In this document: one piece after another, positions 1 through 8,997 of the stretch | Position numbering within the stretch: position 1 is the stretch's first letter | Layout of the letters: each line of letters opens with the position of its first letter | DNA from: Alphaproteobacteria bacterium | GTDB taxonomy: Bacteria; Pseudomonadota; Alphaproteobacteria; Reyranellales; Reyranellaceae | DNA: 64,000 bases | Direction: 5' to 3' | Assembly (NCBI GenBank): GCA_016870115.1 | Contig: VGCH01000009.1 | Span: 1-64,000, forward strand | Made by a program: the position numbers and the translations under genes | The notes under the pieces: model-generated | Databases searched by the model: none | Seen by the model: only the letters and a program-made list of their open reading frames with translations | What the model was told of the DNA's origin: nothing

Positions 1-920
1 CGGCGTCGCTGCTGATCGGGATCGTGAACGGGCTGCTGGTCGCGGTCCCGGCCACACTGCTCGAACTGCGGGCGCGGCGGATCGGCTGGATGCGCGCGCT
101 CCGCCGGCTGCCATTCCTGGTCTATCTGCTGGCAAAGACCGCCATCCTGACCCTGCTGATCGTGCTCGCCGTTCTTGCCGCCCGAGTAGCCGCCGCCCTC
201 GTATCGACGACCGCGCAGGAGAACTTCACCGAGCGATTGGGCATCGTGATCGCTTTCTCCTTCGGTGCCACCCTGATCATGCTGACGGTCTTCGAGATTG
301 GCGCCCTGCTGGGTTTCACCACGCTGCGCGACGTCTTCACCGGCCGCTACGTCCGCCCACGCGAGGAGCGCCGGCTGTTCGTGCTGCTCGATCTCACGGG
401 CTCGACGGGTCTCGCCGAACGGCTCGGCGCGCCGCGTTTCCATGCCCTGCTCGCGGACTTCTTCCGCGATATCAGCGACGCCGCCCTCGACGGCCGCGGC
501 CACATCCACAAATACGTCGGCGACGAGGCCATCCTCACCTGGGAGTGGAGCCGCGGTATCGCCGACGGCAACGCGCTCGGCGTGCCCTTCGCTGCGCGGG
601 CCCGGATCGCGGACCGCGCGGACCACTACCGGCGGATCTACGGCGTCGTTCCCGAGCTGCGCGCCGCGATCCATGGCGGCGTCGTGGTCGCGGGCGAGAT
701 CGGCGACGTGCGGCGCGAAATCGCCTATGTCGGCGATCCGCTGAATGTCGCCGCGCGCCTGCTCGACGCGGCACGCACGGTCGAGGGCGGCGTCATTGTC
801 TCTCGTGAAGTGCTCGACGCCGCGCCGGTTCCGGCCGGGCTCGCCGCCATCGCGATGCCCGCCCTCGAGTTGCGCGGGCGCGCGGCGCCGCTTGCGGTCG
901 CTGCGCTCGTGCCGCGATAG
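1..920 (+). CDS. Membrane-anchored class III adenylate/guanylate cyclase (5' end outside window)
   Basis: Makes cyclic AMP or GMP from ATP or GTP at the inner membrane. The frame is open to the first base of the window and the codons before the GTG at 24 encode hydrophobic residues, so the true start is probably upstream. Counting from that GTG, hydrophobic segments lie near residues 1-15, 30-60 and 73-97, and the cyclase domain fills 115-298. The first metal-binding Asp is in LLDLTGST (D123). K163 and D167 sit in HKYVGDEA. The motif YVGDPLNVAARL closes the active-site core. Catalytic residues look intact, so activity is likely. The input signal is unknown. The gene converges on livM. Confidence 0.85.
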   Translation, partial: ASLLIGIVNGLLVAVPATLLELRARRIGWMRALRRLPFLVYLLAKTAILTLLIVLAVLAARVAAALVSTTAQENFTERLGIVIAFSFGATLIMLTVFEIGALLGFTTLRDVFTGRYVRPREERRLFVLLDLTGSTGLAERLGAPRFHALLADFFRDISDAALDGRGHIHKYVGDEAILTWEWSRGIADGNALGVPFAARARIADRADHYRRIYGVVPELRAAIHGGVVVAGEIGDVRREIAYVGDPLNVAARLLDAARTVEGGVIVSREVLDAAPVPAGLAAIAMPALELRGRAAPLAVAALVPR

Positions 921-927
921 AGTCCGC

Positions 928-1890
928 CTACTTCGCCGTCTTCGCGCGCCGTTCCATCAGCGACCCCAGGATGCCCTTGGGCAGGAACAGGATGAACAGC
1001 ACCAGCAGGACGCCATAGATGAGGTTGTCCCAGCCTACTGCCTTCGTGCCGAGACCGATGCGCAGACCCTCGGCCAGCATGATCGTCACGATCGCGCCCA
1101 CCGTCGGTCCCATCGACACGTAGATGCCGCCGACCACGACGGCGAACACCATCTGCAGCGAGACCGAGATGCCGCTCACCGTGTCGGGCGCGATGAACAT
1201 CTGGTACTGGCAATAGAGGGCGCCCGCGAGCGCGGTCATCACCGCACTCAACACCGTGATCTTGATCTTCTCCATCGTGACGTTGATGCCAGCCGCCGAG
1301 GCGGCGTCCTCGTCTTCGGAGATCGCCTCCATGGCGTAGCGAGCCATGCTGCGATCGACCCAGTACCAGACCGCTATTCCGCAGGCCCAGACCCCGAGTG
1401 CGATCAGGTACCAGGTTTCCTTGTCGGCGAACTGGAGGGCAGCGATCGCGCTGCCCTTGGTGCGTTCCGGCGTGTAGCCGAGCGAGCCGCCGGTGTGGTC
1501 GCGCGTGGCGGTGATGACCTGCAACACGATGCCCGACAGCGCGAGCGTCACCAGCGCGAAATAGTGACCGGTGATGCGGAACCGGAAGCACGGCCAGGCG
1601 ACAATCAGCGCCAGCACGCCGGCCGATACCATGGCAAGCGGGATGCCGATCCAGGGCGAGATGCCACCATGGTTCCAGAGCAGTGCCGTCACGTAGGCGC
1701 CGACGCCCATGAAGCCGCCGTGCCCCAGCGACACCAGGCCGAAGCGGCCCATCATCGACCACGAAGTGTAGGCAAACGACCAGATCAGGATCAGCACCAG
1801 CACATGCAGGTGGTAGGGCTGCTTGTAGACGAAGGGCAGCGCCACCAGCGCGGCGGCGGCGAGCCAGACGAGCGGGTTGCGCGGGTTCAC
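928..1890 (-). CDS. livM: Branched-chain amino acid ABC transporter permease LivM
   Basis: Inner-membrane permease (320 residues) that pairs with LivH to move leucine-type amino acids or related small acids. It is strongly hydrophobic, with the LivM-type segment SMMGRFGLVSLGHGGFMGVG near the N-terminus. I chose the GTG at 1890 because it overlaps the livH stop as GTGA, which points to translational coupling. The longer reading to 1968 would run through the livH end and gives an Arg-rich, non-membrane N-terminus. Last gene of the liv operon; substrate specificity cannot be read from the sequence. Confidence 0.93.
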   Translation of the reverse strand: MNPRNPLVWLAAAALVALPFVYKQPYHLHVLVLILIWSFAYTSWSMMGRFGLVSLGHGGFMGVGAYVTALLWNHGGISPWIGIPLAMVSAGVLALIVAWPCFRFRITGHYFALVTLALSGIVLQVITATRDHTGGSLGYTPERTKGSAIAALQFADKETWYLIALGVWACGIAVWYWVDRSMARYAMEAISEDEDAASAAGINVTMEKIKITVLSAVMTALAGALYCQYQMFIAPDTVSGISVSLQMVFAVVVGGIYVSMGPTVGAIVTIMLAEGLRIGLGTKAVGWDNLIYGVLLVLFILFLPKGILGSLMERRAKTAK

Positions 1891-2759
1891 GAGCGCCTCG
1901 CCAGCAAGCCCTGCGGCCGCACGAACATCATCAGGATGAAGAAGGCGAAGGCCAGCACGTAGCCCCACTCAAGGTCGGAGTAGAGCCCGCCCAGCGAGAT
2001 GATCTGGGCGAACAGGAACGCCGCCACGAAGCCGCCGATGAAATTGCCCAGGCCGCCCAGCACGCAGATCAGGAAGGTGATCGGTCCGAACGAGAGCCCG
2101 ACGAAAGGATGCACATCGTACTGCAGGACCAGCAGGCAGGCCGCGAGGCCGGCCAGCGAGCCCCCCAGCGCCGAGGTCACGAGATAGAGCCGGCGGGTGT
2201 CGACCCCCATCAGAGCCATGATCTGGCGATCCTGAGCGATCGCGCGGATCGCGGTGCCAACGTAGGTGCGGGTCATGAACAGGTAGACCAGCACCATGCC
2301 GGCCAGCGCCGCGCCGAACGCCAGCAGCCGGGCGTAGCTGAAATGCATCTCGCCGATCGCGAGAATCGGCAGCCGAATGCCGAGATTGCGGAAATCGATG
2401 CCGAACACGACGGTCGCGAAGCTCTGCAGGAAGAACAGCACGCCGCCGGTGGCGAGCAGCTGGTTGATCGGCGCCGCGTCGAGCAGCGGTTCGATCACGA
2501 TCCAGTGCAGCAACAGGCCGAGGATCGCCACGATCACAATGCAGGCGGGCACCGCCAGCCACATCGGCACACCATAGACCGCGTACAGATAGTAGAGGCC
2601 GTACATGCCGATCATGATGAGCTCGGCGTAGCAGATCCACGTGACGTCGATGACGCCGAAGATCAGGTTCAGCCCCAGCGCCAGCAGGGCAAGCACGCCG
2701 CCCAGCAGGATGCCGCTGATGATCGCCTCGGCGAGGTAGATGTCGAAGATTTCCATCAT
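1887..2759 (-). CDS. livH: Branched-chain amino acid ABC transporter permease LivH
   Basis: Second permease of the LivKGFHM importer, 290 residues and almost entirely membrane-spanning. It has the family opening AEAIISGILLGGVLALLALG and the conserved late segment LGGLGNFIGGFVAA. A second ATG one codon in is an equally good start. A purine-rich GGGCGGGA lies shortly upstream. It sits 11 bases after livF and overlaps livM by four bases, so all five liv genes are probably one transcript. Confidence 0.94.
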   Translation of the reverse strand: MMEIFDIYLAEAIISGILLGGVLALLALGLNLIFGVIDVTWICYAELIMIGMYGLYYLYAVYGVPMWLAVPACIVIVAILGLLLHWIVIEPLLDAAPINQLLATGGVLFFLQSFATVVFGIDFRNLGIRLPILAIGEMHFSYARLLAFGAALAGMVLVYLFMTRTYVGTAIRAIAQDRQIMALMGVDTRRLYLVTSALGGSLAGLAACLLVLQYDVHPFVGLSFGPITFLICVLGGLGNFIGGFVAAFLFAQIISLGGLYSDLEWGYVLAFAFFILMMFVRPQGLLARRS

Positions 2760-2770
2760 CGTGTCCCGCC

Positions 2771-3475
2771 CTACACGCCGAGATAGGCCTGTTTGATCGT
2801 GTCGCTCGCCAGGAGCTCCGCCGAGCTTCCGGACAGCCGGATCGAACCGGCCTCCAGGAGGTACGCGCGATCGACGACGCGCAGCACCTGCTGCACGTTT
2901 TGCTCGACGATCAGCACCGTAAGCCCGCTCGCACGGATGCGCTTCACAAGCTCGAAGACCTGCTGAACCACCACCGGCGCGAGTCCCGCCGAAGGCTCGT
3001 CAAGCAGCAGGAGCTTCGGGTCGGACATCAGCGCACGACCGATCGCGCACATCTGCTGTTCGCCGCCCGACATGGTGCCGGCGAGCTGGTTGCGGCGTTC
3101 CTTCATGCGCGGGAAGAGGTCAAACACGAACTCGAGGCGTTGCGCGAACTTGGGTCGCGCCGCGACGGTGAAAGCGCCCATCCGCAGATTGTCCTCGACC
3201 GTCAACCTCGGGAAGAGGCGGCGGTTCTCGGGTACGTGCGCGATGCCGTGCTCGATCACGCGGTGCGCCGCCACTTGGGCGAGGTCGCGTCCCTCCATCG
3301 AGATCGTGCCCGCGCTCGGCCGGATCAGCGCGGAAATCGCCCGCATCAGCGTGGTCTTGCCCGCGCCGTTCGGGCCGATCACGCCGACCGCCTCGCCGGC
3401 GTTCACCTCCAGCGACACGCCGAACAGCGCTTGGAAGCTCCCGTAGCCCGCGTCGACCGACTTCAGCTGCAGCAT
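2771..3475 (-). CDS. livF: Branched-chain amino acid ABC transporter ATPase LivF
   Basis: One of the two cytoplasmic ATPases driving the liv importer. The 234 residues are normal for LivF. Walker A is GPNGAGKTTL, the ABC signature is MSGGEQQMCAIGRAL and Walker B is LLLLDEPSAGL. The late HDS-region His of most ABC proteins is replaced by IVEQNV, as is usual in LivF. It starts 11 bases after livG with GGGGGCGG as a likely ribosome site. Confidence 0.95.
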   Translation of the reverse strand: MLQLKSVDAGYGSFQALFGVSLEVNAGEAVGVIGPNGAGKTTLMRAISALIRPSAGTISMEGRDLAQVAAHRVIEHGIAHVPENRRLFPRLTVEDNLRMGAFTVAARPKFAQRLEFVFDLFPRMKERRNQLAGTMSGGEQQMCAIGRALMSDPKLLLLDEPSAGLAPVVVQQVFELVKRIRASGLTVLIVEQNVQQVLRVVDRAYLLEAGSIRLSGSSAELLASDTIKQAYLGV

Positions 3476-3486
3476 TGTCCGCCCCC

Positions 3487-4236
3487 TCAGCCGCGCGCCG
3501 CGACCGCCTGGGAGGCGCTCGCGTCGGTGCCGAGATAGACTTCGATCACCCGGGGATCGTTGACGACGTCGGCCGGCAGGCCCTCGGCGATCTTTTCGCC
3601 ATGGTCCAGCACCATCACACGGTCGACCACGCGCATCAGCACGCCCATGATGTGCTCGACCCAGATGATGGTGATGCCGAGCTCATCGCGGATGCGCTTC
3701 AGCATGTCGGCGGCCTGATCCATCTCGTGCTCGTCGAGACCCCCAAGACTCTCGTCGGCCAGCAGGAGCTTCGGCTCGGTCGCCAGCGCCTTGGCGAGTT
3801 CGAGCTTCTTCAATCCGGCAGCGCCCAGCCCGTCCACCGCGGCACTCCGTTCGGTCGGCAGTCCGACCGCCTTCAGCGCGCGAAGCGCGGCGTCTTCCGC
3901 CTTGGCGCGGCTGTGGCTGCCCTGCCCGTAGTAGCCCGCGAGCGCGGCGTTCTCGAAGATCGACAGCCGGCGGAACGGACGCGGAATCTGAAACGTACGA
4001 CCGATGCCACGATTGATGATGCGGTGCGGAGCCAGCCCCGCGAGCTGCTGGCCCTCGAACAGGATCGACCCCGCCGTCGGGGGAAACGTCCCCGACAGCA
4101 TGTTGAAGATCGTGCTCTTGCCCGAGCCGTTCGGGCCGATCAGGCCGAGAATCTCGCCCTTCTCGACCTTGAACGACACCTGGTTGACGGCCGTGAACCC
4201 GCCGAAACGCTTGACCAGACCTTCGACGACCAACAC
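3487..4236 (-). CDS. livG: Branched-chain amino acid ABC transporter ATPase LivG
   Basis: Second ATPase of the liv importer, 249 residues. Walker A is GPNGSGKSTI and Walker B is PKLLLADESLGGLD. The signature region is degenerate, GLKKLELAKALA, where most LivG proteins have GxQRRLEIARAL. This is a known kind of variation in the family and the rest is intact. The start is a GTG with GGGAGGG about ten bases upstream. It follows livK by 21 bases. Confidence 0.94.
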   Translation of the reverse strand: MLVVEGLVKRFGGFTAVNQVSFKVEKGEILGLIGPNGSGKSTIFNMLSGTFPPTAGSILFEGQQLAGLAPHRIINRGIGRTFQIPRPFRRLSIFENAALAGYYGQGSHSRAKAEDAALRALKAVGLPTERSAAVDGLGAAGLKKLELAKALATEPKLLLADESLGGLDEHEMDQAADMLKRIRDELGITIIWVEHIMGVLMRVVDRVMVLDHGEKIAEGLPADVVNDPRVIEVYLGTDASASQAVAARG

Positions 4237-4257
4237 GACCCGGGGTCCCTCCCGATC

Positions 4258-5571
4258 CTAGCGCGGCGAATAGACCGAACCCGCCGGGAGCGGCAGGACG
4301 GCGTCGCGTTGCGCCTGGGCCTTCGGCCACACAACGTGGCTCTTGTCGTCGATGTACTGCACGATGACGGGGCTCGCGCGCAGGTTCTGGCCGGCGATCG
4401 GCGAGCCCTCGCCCGCGTACTTCACGCCAAAGCCCAGCATCGTGCCGCCCTCGGGCAGATCGACCTCAAGCGCCGCTTTGCGAAGCGCCTCGGCGTCGAT
4501 ACCGCCGTACTTCTTGATGGCGCGCGGCAGGACCTCAGTGAAGAAGACGTAGGTGTTCGACGCCGCCATGCCGACATGGGCCGACTTGATGGTCGTGCCG
4601 GGCTTGGCCTTCTCGTACTCGTCGCCGACCATCTTGATCAGCGGCGGCAACGTCTTGGCGAGCGCTTCCTGGCGCGTGTCCCAGATCGAGATCGGATCGA
4701 CGTTGAAGATATGGTTCACGTCCTTGCCGAGCCCTTCCTTGAGCTTGGTGTAGACGCCATAGCCCGCGCCGTGTCCGATCAGGGCGCTAAACTTCAAGCC
4801 GCCCTCGCGCGCCTGGCGGTGGAACAGCGTGATGTCGGGGTTGTAGCCGGTATGGGCGATCACGTCCGGTCGGCCGCGCTTGAGCTTGGTGACCAGCGCC
4901 GAGAGATCGGGCGCGGTCGCCGCATAGCCTTCCTTGAGCACGATGTTGAAGCCGGCCTTCTTGGCGCCCGCTTCGTTGCCCTTGGCGACGTCGACGCCGT
5001 AGGCGCCGTCCTCGTGGATGATCGCCACGCGCACGTCCTTGGCGTCCTTGCCGAGCTTCGCCTTAGCGTTCTGGGCGATGAAGTCCATCGCGAGCTCGCC
5101 GAACTGCGAGCCCGACGGCTGGGTGCGGAACACGTACTTCAGGTTCCGGTTCTCCAGCACCGCGGACGAGATGCAAGTCGTGATCCACATGAACTTCTTC
5201 AGCTGCTCCACGCGCGCGGCCACGGGCACGCACTGCGCGGACGAGAAGAAGCCCAGGACCATGTCCACCTTTTCCTGTTCGATCAGGCGGACGGCCTCGT
5301 TGATCGCCACGTCGGGCTTGCTCTGGGCGTCGGCGTAGATCGCCTCGATCTGATAGCCTTCAACGCCACCCTGCTTGATGAAGTGATCGATCATGATCTT
5401 GGCGCCGAGATGGTGGAGCTCCGATCCACCGCCGGCCAGCGGGCCGGTGAGGTCGTAGATCACGCCAATCTTGATCTTCTTGGCCTGAGCGTGGGCCGCA
5501 CCCGCAAGACCCAGCGTGGCAAGAGCCGCCACGACGCCGCCCAGCAGGCGCCGCCCGATGCGCATCGACAT
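4258..5571 (-). CDS. livK: Periplasmic branched-chain amino acid-type binding protein LivK
   Basis: Periplasmic receptor that delivers ligand to LivHM. The N-terminus is a classic Sec signal (RIGRRLLGGVVAALATLG, cleavage after AAHAQA), followed by the type I binding fold opening KKIKIGVIYDLTGPLAGGG. I start at the ATG at 5571 because GGAGG lies five bases upstream; the ATG two codons later is possible, and the longer reading to 5646 adds a charged, non-signal extension. The mature protein is slightly longer than E. coli LivK. First gene of the operon. The ligand may be an amide, aromatic acid or amino acid; family alone does not tell. Confidence 0.93.
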   Translation of the reverse strand: MSMRIGRRLLGGVVAALATLGLAGAAHAQAKKIKIGVIYDLTGPLAGGGSELHHLGAKIMIDHFIKQGGVEGYQIEAIYADAQSKPDVAINEAVRLIEQEKVDMVLGFFSSAQCVPVAARVEQLKKFMWITTCISSAVLENRNLKYVFRTQPSGSQFGELAMDFIAQNAKAKLGKDAKDVRVAIIHEDGAYGVDVAKGNEAGAKKAGFNIVLKEGYAATAPDLSALVTKLKRGRPDVIAHTGYNPDITLFHRQAREGGLKFSALIGHGAGYGVYTKLKEGLGKDVNHIFNVDPISIWDTRQEALAKTLPPLIKMVGDEYEKAKPGTTIKSAHVGMAASNTYVFFTEVLPRAIKKYGGIDAEALRKAALEVDLPEGGTMLGFGVKYAGEGSPIAGQNLRASPVIVQYIDDKSHVVWPKAQAQRDAVLPLPAGSVYSPR

Positions 5572-5642
5572 CCTTCCCTCCCTCGGCTTGCGCATGAATG
5601 CGCGTTTATCGCCCGGCATCACACGGGCCCGCGCGGGCAAAG

Positions 5643-7610
5643 TCAAGCGCGCGGCGGCTCGCGGTCCTCGCCCGGTGTCACAATGTCAAACATCAAATCG
5701 CCCGGCGGATCGAGAAGCGAAAAGAGCAGCGCGAGTTTCGACGGGTCGCCGTCGATCCGGATCAGCCCCTGCTCCACCGCCTCCGGTGCCGTGAGCCGCC
5801 GCAACACGATCTTGTCGAGCACCGAGCGATCGGTCGAGATCGAGACCGGCGCGGCCGCCGCCCAGCCGCCCATGCGGTGGGTGAGTGTGCAGTTCTTCAG
5901 CGTCTGCTCCAGCGTCTCGCCGCGATCCTGGAACCGCCAGTTGATGCGGAACTCGTGGCCGGCAGCCTTCGCCGGATCGATGCGGATCGCCATCATGTCG
6001 AAGAACGCATCGGTCGAGAGACCGGCCAGCGTGTCGCCACCCATCGCCGGTCGCGCCGGGAACTTGAACATCCCATGGCGCAGTTCCTGCGCGCCGTAGA
6101 GATAGGCGTTGCGCCAGGTCGCCGACTCGGCCTGGTAGCCCAACTGCTCCAGCGCGTCGGCCATCAGCGCCCGCGCTTCGGAGTTGGCGGGCTCCGCGTA
6201 AACCACCTCCTTCATCACCTGCGCCACCCAACGGAACTCGCCGCGCGCGAAATCGGCGCGCGCGCGAGCGATCACCGCGGCCGCACCGCCCATGTAGTCG
6301 AGCGTCTTGCGCGCCGCGGGTACGGGCGGCAACGGCTGCAGACTGGCGGGGTTCGCGTCGTACCAGCTGAGATAGCGCTGGTAGACCGCCTTCACGTTGT
6401 GGCTGACGGTTCCATAGTAGCCGCGCACCGACCAGCGCTCGGCCAGTCCCGGAGGCAGATCGATCGTCTCGGCGATCTCCGCCGGGCGCCAGCCGCGATT
6501 CATGAGACGCAGCGTCTGGTCGTGGAGGTGCTTGTAGAGATCACGCTGCGCCTCGAGATAGTCGACCACCGCGGCGCGACCCCAGACCGGCCAATGGTGC
6601 TGGCCGATCAGCACCTCGGTGCCGGGCCCATAGAGCTCGATCGCGTCATCGATGTAGCGCGACCAGACGCGCGGATCGCGCGCCAGCGCCCCGCGCAACG
6701 GGATGAAATTGTGCAGAAGCGGGCACGCGTTCTCGGCCATGTTGAGCACACCGAGCTCGGGATAGTGCATGTGCATCTCGGCCGGCGCCTCGGTCTCCGG
6801 TGCGAGCTGGAACACAATGCGCAGGCCATCGATGGTGTGCTCCTCGATCGGAGCGGTGATGCTGAGCGTGGGCGCGATCAGGCCCGCCGTGCCGCGCGCC
6901 ACACCCTTGCCCAACCCGGCATCGACCTGACCACGGGCGCCCCGCGGCAGCAGCGACCCAAACTGGAATTGCGCGCGGCGCATCATCGGCAGGCCAGCGA
7001 GTACGTTCTCACCGGCGATCGCCTCCATGAAGCCCGTCGGCGCGATCACCTGGACGCGGCCCGACTTCACGTCGGCTTCGTCGACGACGCCACGCACGCC
7101 GCCATAGTGGTCGATGTGGCTGTGAGTGTAGATCACCGCCACCACGGGTTTGCGCGGCCGGTGCTGGAAGTAGAGTTCGAGCGCGGCGCGCGCCACTTCC
7201 GCCGTCGTCAGCGGATCGACCAGGATCACTCCGCTCGCACCCTCCAGCACCGTCATGTTGGCGATGTCGAAGCCGCGCAGCTGATAGCAGCGCTCGGTGA
7301 CCTTGAAGAGGCCGTTGGCCATGTTGAGCCGCGCCATCCGCCACAGGCTCGGATTGACCGTGGGTGGCGCCACGTCGCCGTCGATGAAGCCATACTCGCC
7401 CAGGTTCCACACGACGGTTCCGTTGGCCGCGCGCACGACACCCTCGGGGACCGGGGCGATCAGCCCCCGGGCGGCATCGTCGAAGGCGCGGGTGTCGTGG
7501 AACGGCAGTCGCGCCGCCATCGCGCCATTGGCGGCGCGCGTCGCGGGCTCCGCGTCGCGCGCGGCATCGAGATGGGAGACCGGAACCGGGACGGCGGATG
7601 CGACGGACAT
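5643..7610 (-). CDS. SdsA1-type alkyl sulfatase (metallo-beta-lactamase fold)
   Basis: Likely hydrolyses linear alkyl sulfate esters such as dodecyl sulfate to alcohol and sulfate. It has 655 residues, the usual length of the SdsA1/YjcS/Pisa1 family. The zinc motif THSHIDHYGG (H163, H165, D167, H168) is intact, followed by the family segments EMHMHYPELGVLNMAEN and GQHHWPVWG. The last ~130 residues match the SCP2-like C-terminal domain. I see no clear signal peptide, so it may be cytoplasmic, unlike secreted SdsA1. It follows the MFS gene by 13 bases. Primary versus secondary sulfate preference cannot be told from sequence. Confidence 0.9.
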   Translation of the reverse strand: MSVASAVPVPVSHLDAARDAEPATRAANGAMAARLPFHDTRAFDDAARGLIAPVPEGVVRAANGTVVWNLGEYGFIDGDVAPPTVNPSLWRMARLNMANGLFKVTERCYQLRGFDIANMTVLEGASGVILVDPLTTAEVARAALELYFQHRPRKPVVAVIYTHSHIDHYGGVRGVVDEADVKSGRVQVIAPTGFMEAIAGENVLAGLPMMRRAQFQFGSLLPRGARGQVDAGLGKGVARGTAGLIAPTLSITAPIEEHTIDGLRIVFQLAPETEAPAEMHMHYPELGVLNMAENACPLLHNFIPLRGALARDPRVWSRYIDDAIELYGPGTEVLIGQHHWPVWGRAAVVDYLEAQRDLYKHLHDQTLRLMNRGWRPAEIAETIDLPPGLAERWSVRGYYGTVSHNVKAVYQRYLSWYDANPASLQPLPPVPAARKTLDYMGGAAAVIARARADFARGEFRWVAQVMKEVVYAEPANSEARALMADALEQLGYQAESATWRNAYLYGAQELRHGMFKFPARPAMGGDTLAGLSTDAFFDMMAIRIDPAKAAGHEFRINWRFQDRGETLEQTLKNCTLTHRMGGWAAAAPVSISTDRSVLDKIVLRRLTAPEAVEQGLIRIDGDPSKLALLFSLLDPPGDLMFDIVTPGEDREPPRA

Positions 7611-7623
7611 CGCGGGACCCCGG

Positions 7624-8811
7624 CTACTCAGCCGGCTTCAGGCTGGATCGCATGGCCTCGCGCTCGCTGGGCAGAAACGAGATCGCCAGCACTGTGCAGG
7701 CGGCCACCGCGGAAAGCGCCAACAGGAGGGTCGGGAAGCCCGCGGCTTTCACCGACGGGCCGATCGCGGCCACCACGATCGAGCTCACACCGAAGCCGAT
7801 GGCGAGCCGCATGCCCGTGACGCGGCTGCGCAGTCGGTCGTCGATGTAGCGCACGATCATGGCGTCGGTGAACGGAATGGCGCCGAACACGAACACCATG
7901 AACAGTGTCGTCACCGCCACCAGCGCCCAACCTTCGGAATAGGCCGCGAGTGCGAAGAGCGGCACCTGGCACAGCAGGATCGGCAGGTAGATCGTCTTCA
8001 GCGGATAGCGGTCGATCAGTGTGCCCACGACCAGCTGCATCAGTGATGCCACGGTAAAGATGCCGAACAGCACGGCACTCAACAGGAACGGGTCGGCGGC
8101 GAGCTCCGCGATCTGCGCCTTGAGCATCTCGCCGTTGCCGTTGGTGGTGAAGTTGAAGACGATGCTCCCCGAGATGGCCGCGCAGGTCATGATGAAGAAC
8201 ACCCGCGCCATCATTCCAGGCGACATGTCGAGGATCTTGGCCTTGCGCTGTGCCGGCGCCTGGCGCTCCTCCGGTACCAGCAGCGCGAACAGGATCGCGG
8301 ACGCGAGGCAGATGATGCCCGGCACGATGTAGGCCATCTGCCAGCCCCAGCGCGTCGCCAGCAGCACTGACAGGCTGGCACCAATCGCGATGCCGAGATT
8401 GCCGACCAATCCATTGACGCCGATGGTGAAGCCGGGCTTCTCGGCCTTCTGCACCAGCATGGGTATGCCGACCGGGTGATAGATCGCGGCAAAGGCGCCC
8501 ATGAGAGTCAGTGCCGCGCCGATCTGCCACTTGTTCTGGCAGAGCGCGATGATCAGGCACGAAACGCCCATGCCGGCGAAGAAGATCACCATCATCGCGC
8601 GCCGACCCCACTGGTCGCCGAGCTTGCCGGCCACGATCGAGCCCGCGCCGAACATGAAGGACGCTCCGAAGGCGTAGGGCGTGAGTTCTTTCCAATCGGT
8701 TCCCCAGACCCCGGCGATCACGCTCACGGTGTAGAGGAAGATCGCGATCACCCAATGGTCCATCGCATGACCGAGATTGAGCAGCAGCGCGGTCGGGCTG
8801 GTCAGTTTCAT
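7624..8811 (-). CDS. Major facilitator superfamily transporter
   Basis: A 395-residue, very hydrophobic protein with the usual twelve-helix length. The MFS loop 2-3 motif is visible as GKLGDQWGRRAMM. A central hydrophilic loop near residues 185-205 (PEERQAPAQRKAK) separates the two six-helix halves. It lies just upstream of the alkyl sulfatase on the same strand, so it may import an alkyl sulfate or export a product. That link is inference from position only. The promoter must lie in the 186-base gap shared with the divergent oxidoreductase operon. Confidence 0.85.
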   Translation of the reverse strand: MKLTSPTALLLNLGHAMDHWVIAIFLYTVSVIAGVWGTDWKELTPYAFGASFMFGAGSIVAGKLGDQWGRRAMMVIFFAGMGVSCLIIALCQNKWQIGAALTLMGAFAAIYHPVGIPMLVQKAEKPGFTIGVNGLVGNLGIAIGASLSVLLATRWGWQMAYIVPGIICLASAILFALLVPEERQAPAQRKAKILDMSPGMMARVFFIMTCAAISGSIVFNFTTNGNGEMLKAQIAELAADPFLLSAVLFGIFTVASLMQLVVGTLIDRYPLKTIYLPILLCQVPLFALAAYSEGWALVAVTTLFMVFVFGAIPFTDAMIVRYIDDRLRSRVTGMRLAIGFGVSSIVVAAIGPSVKAAGFPTLLLALSAVAACTVLAISFLPSEREAMRSSLKPAE

Positions 8812-8997
8812 GGATCTCTCCCTGCGGCGCAGTGTACCGCCACACCCGACCCACCTAAACCCCGGCCCGTCTGGGGACTTGCCCGGAGGTCCGCAGACCG
8901 GTACCGGCGCGAATCCTCTCCCTGTTCGCTCGGATTGCGCTATGATGAACCCTCATTCACCCGACATCGGCCGAGCCCTCGCGTCCCGGAGTTCCGT

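Noticed and set aside
1887-1968. Upstream start for livM at 1968
   Set aside because: The extra residues overlap the livH coding end in another frame and are not membrane-like; the coupled GTG at 1890 fits better.
5590-5603. Inverted repeat GCGCATGAATGCGC upstream of livK
   Set aside because: Short, common in GC-rich DNA, and no matching regulator or properly spaced promoter elements could be assigned.
3475-7820. Long plus-strand frames opposite livG-livK and the alkyl sulfatase
   Set aside because: They shadow well-supported minus-strand genes and show only Arg/His/Asp-rich low-information sequence.
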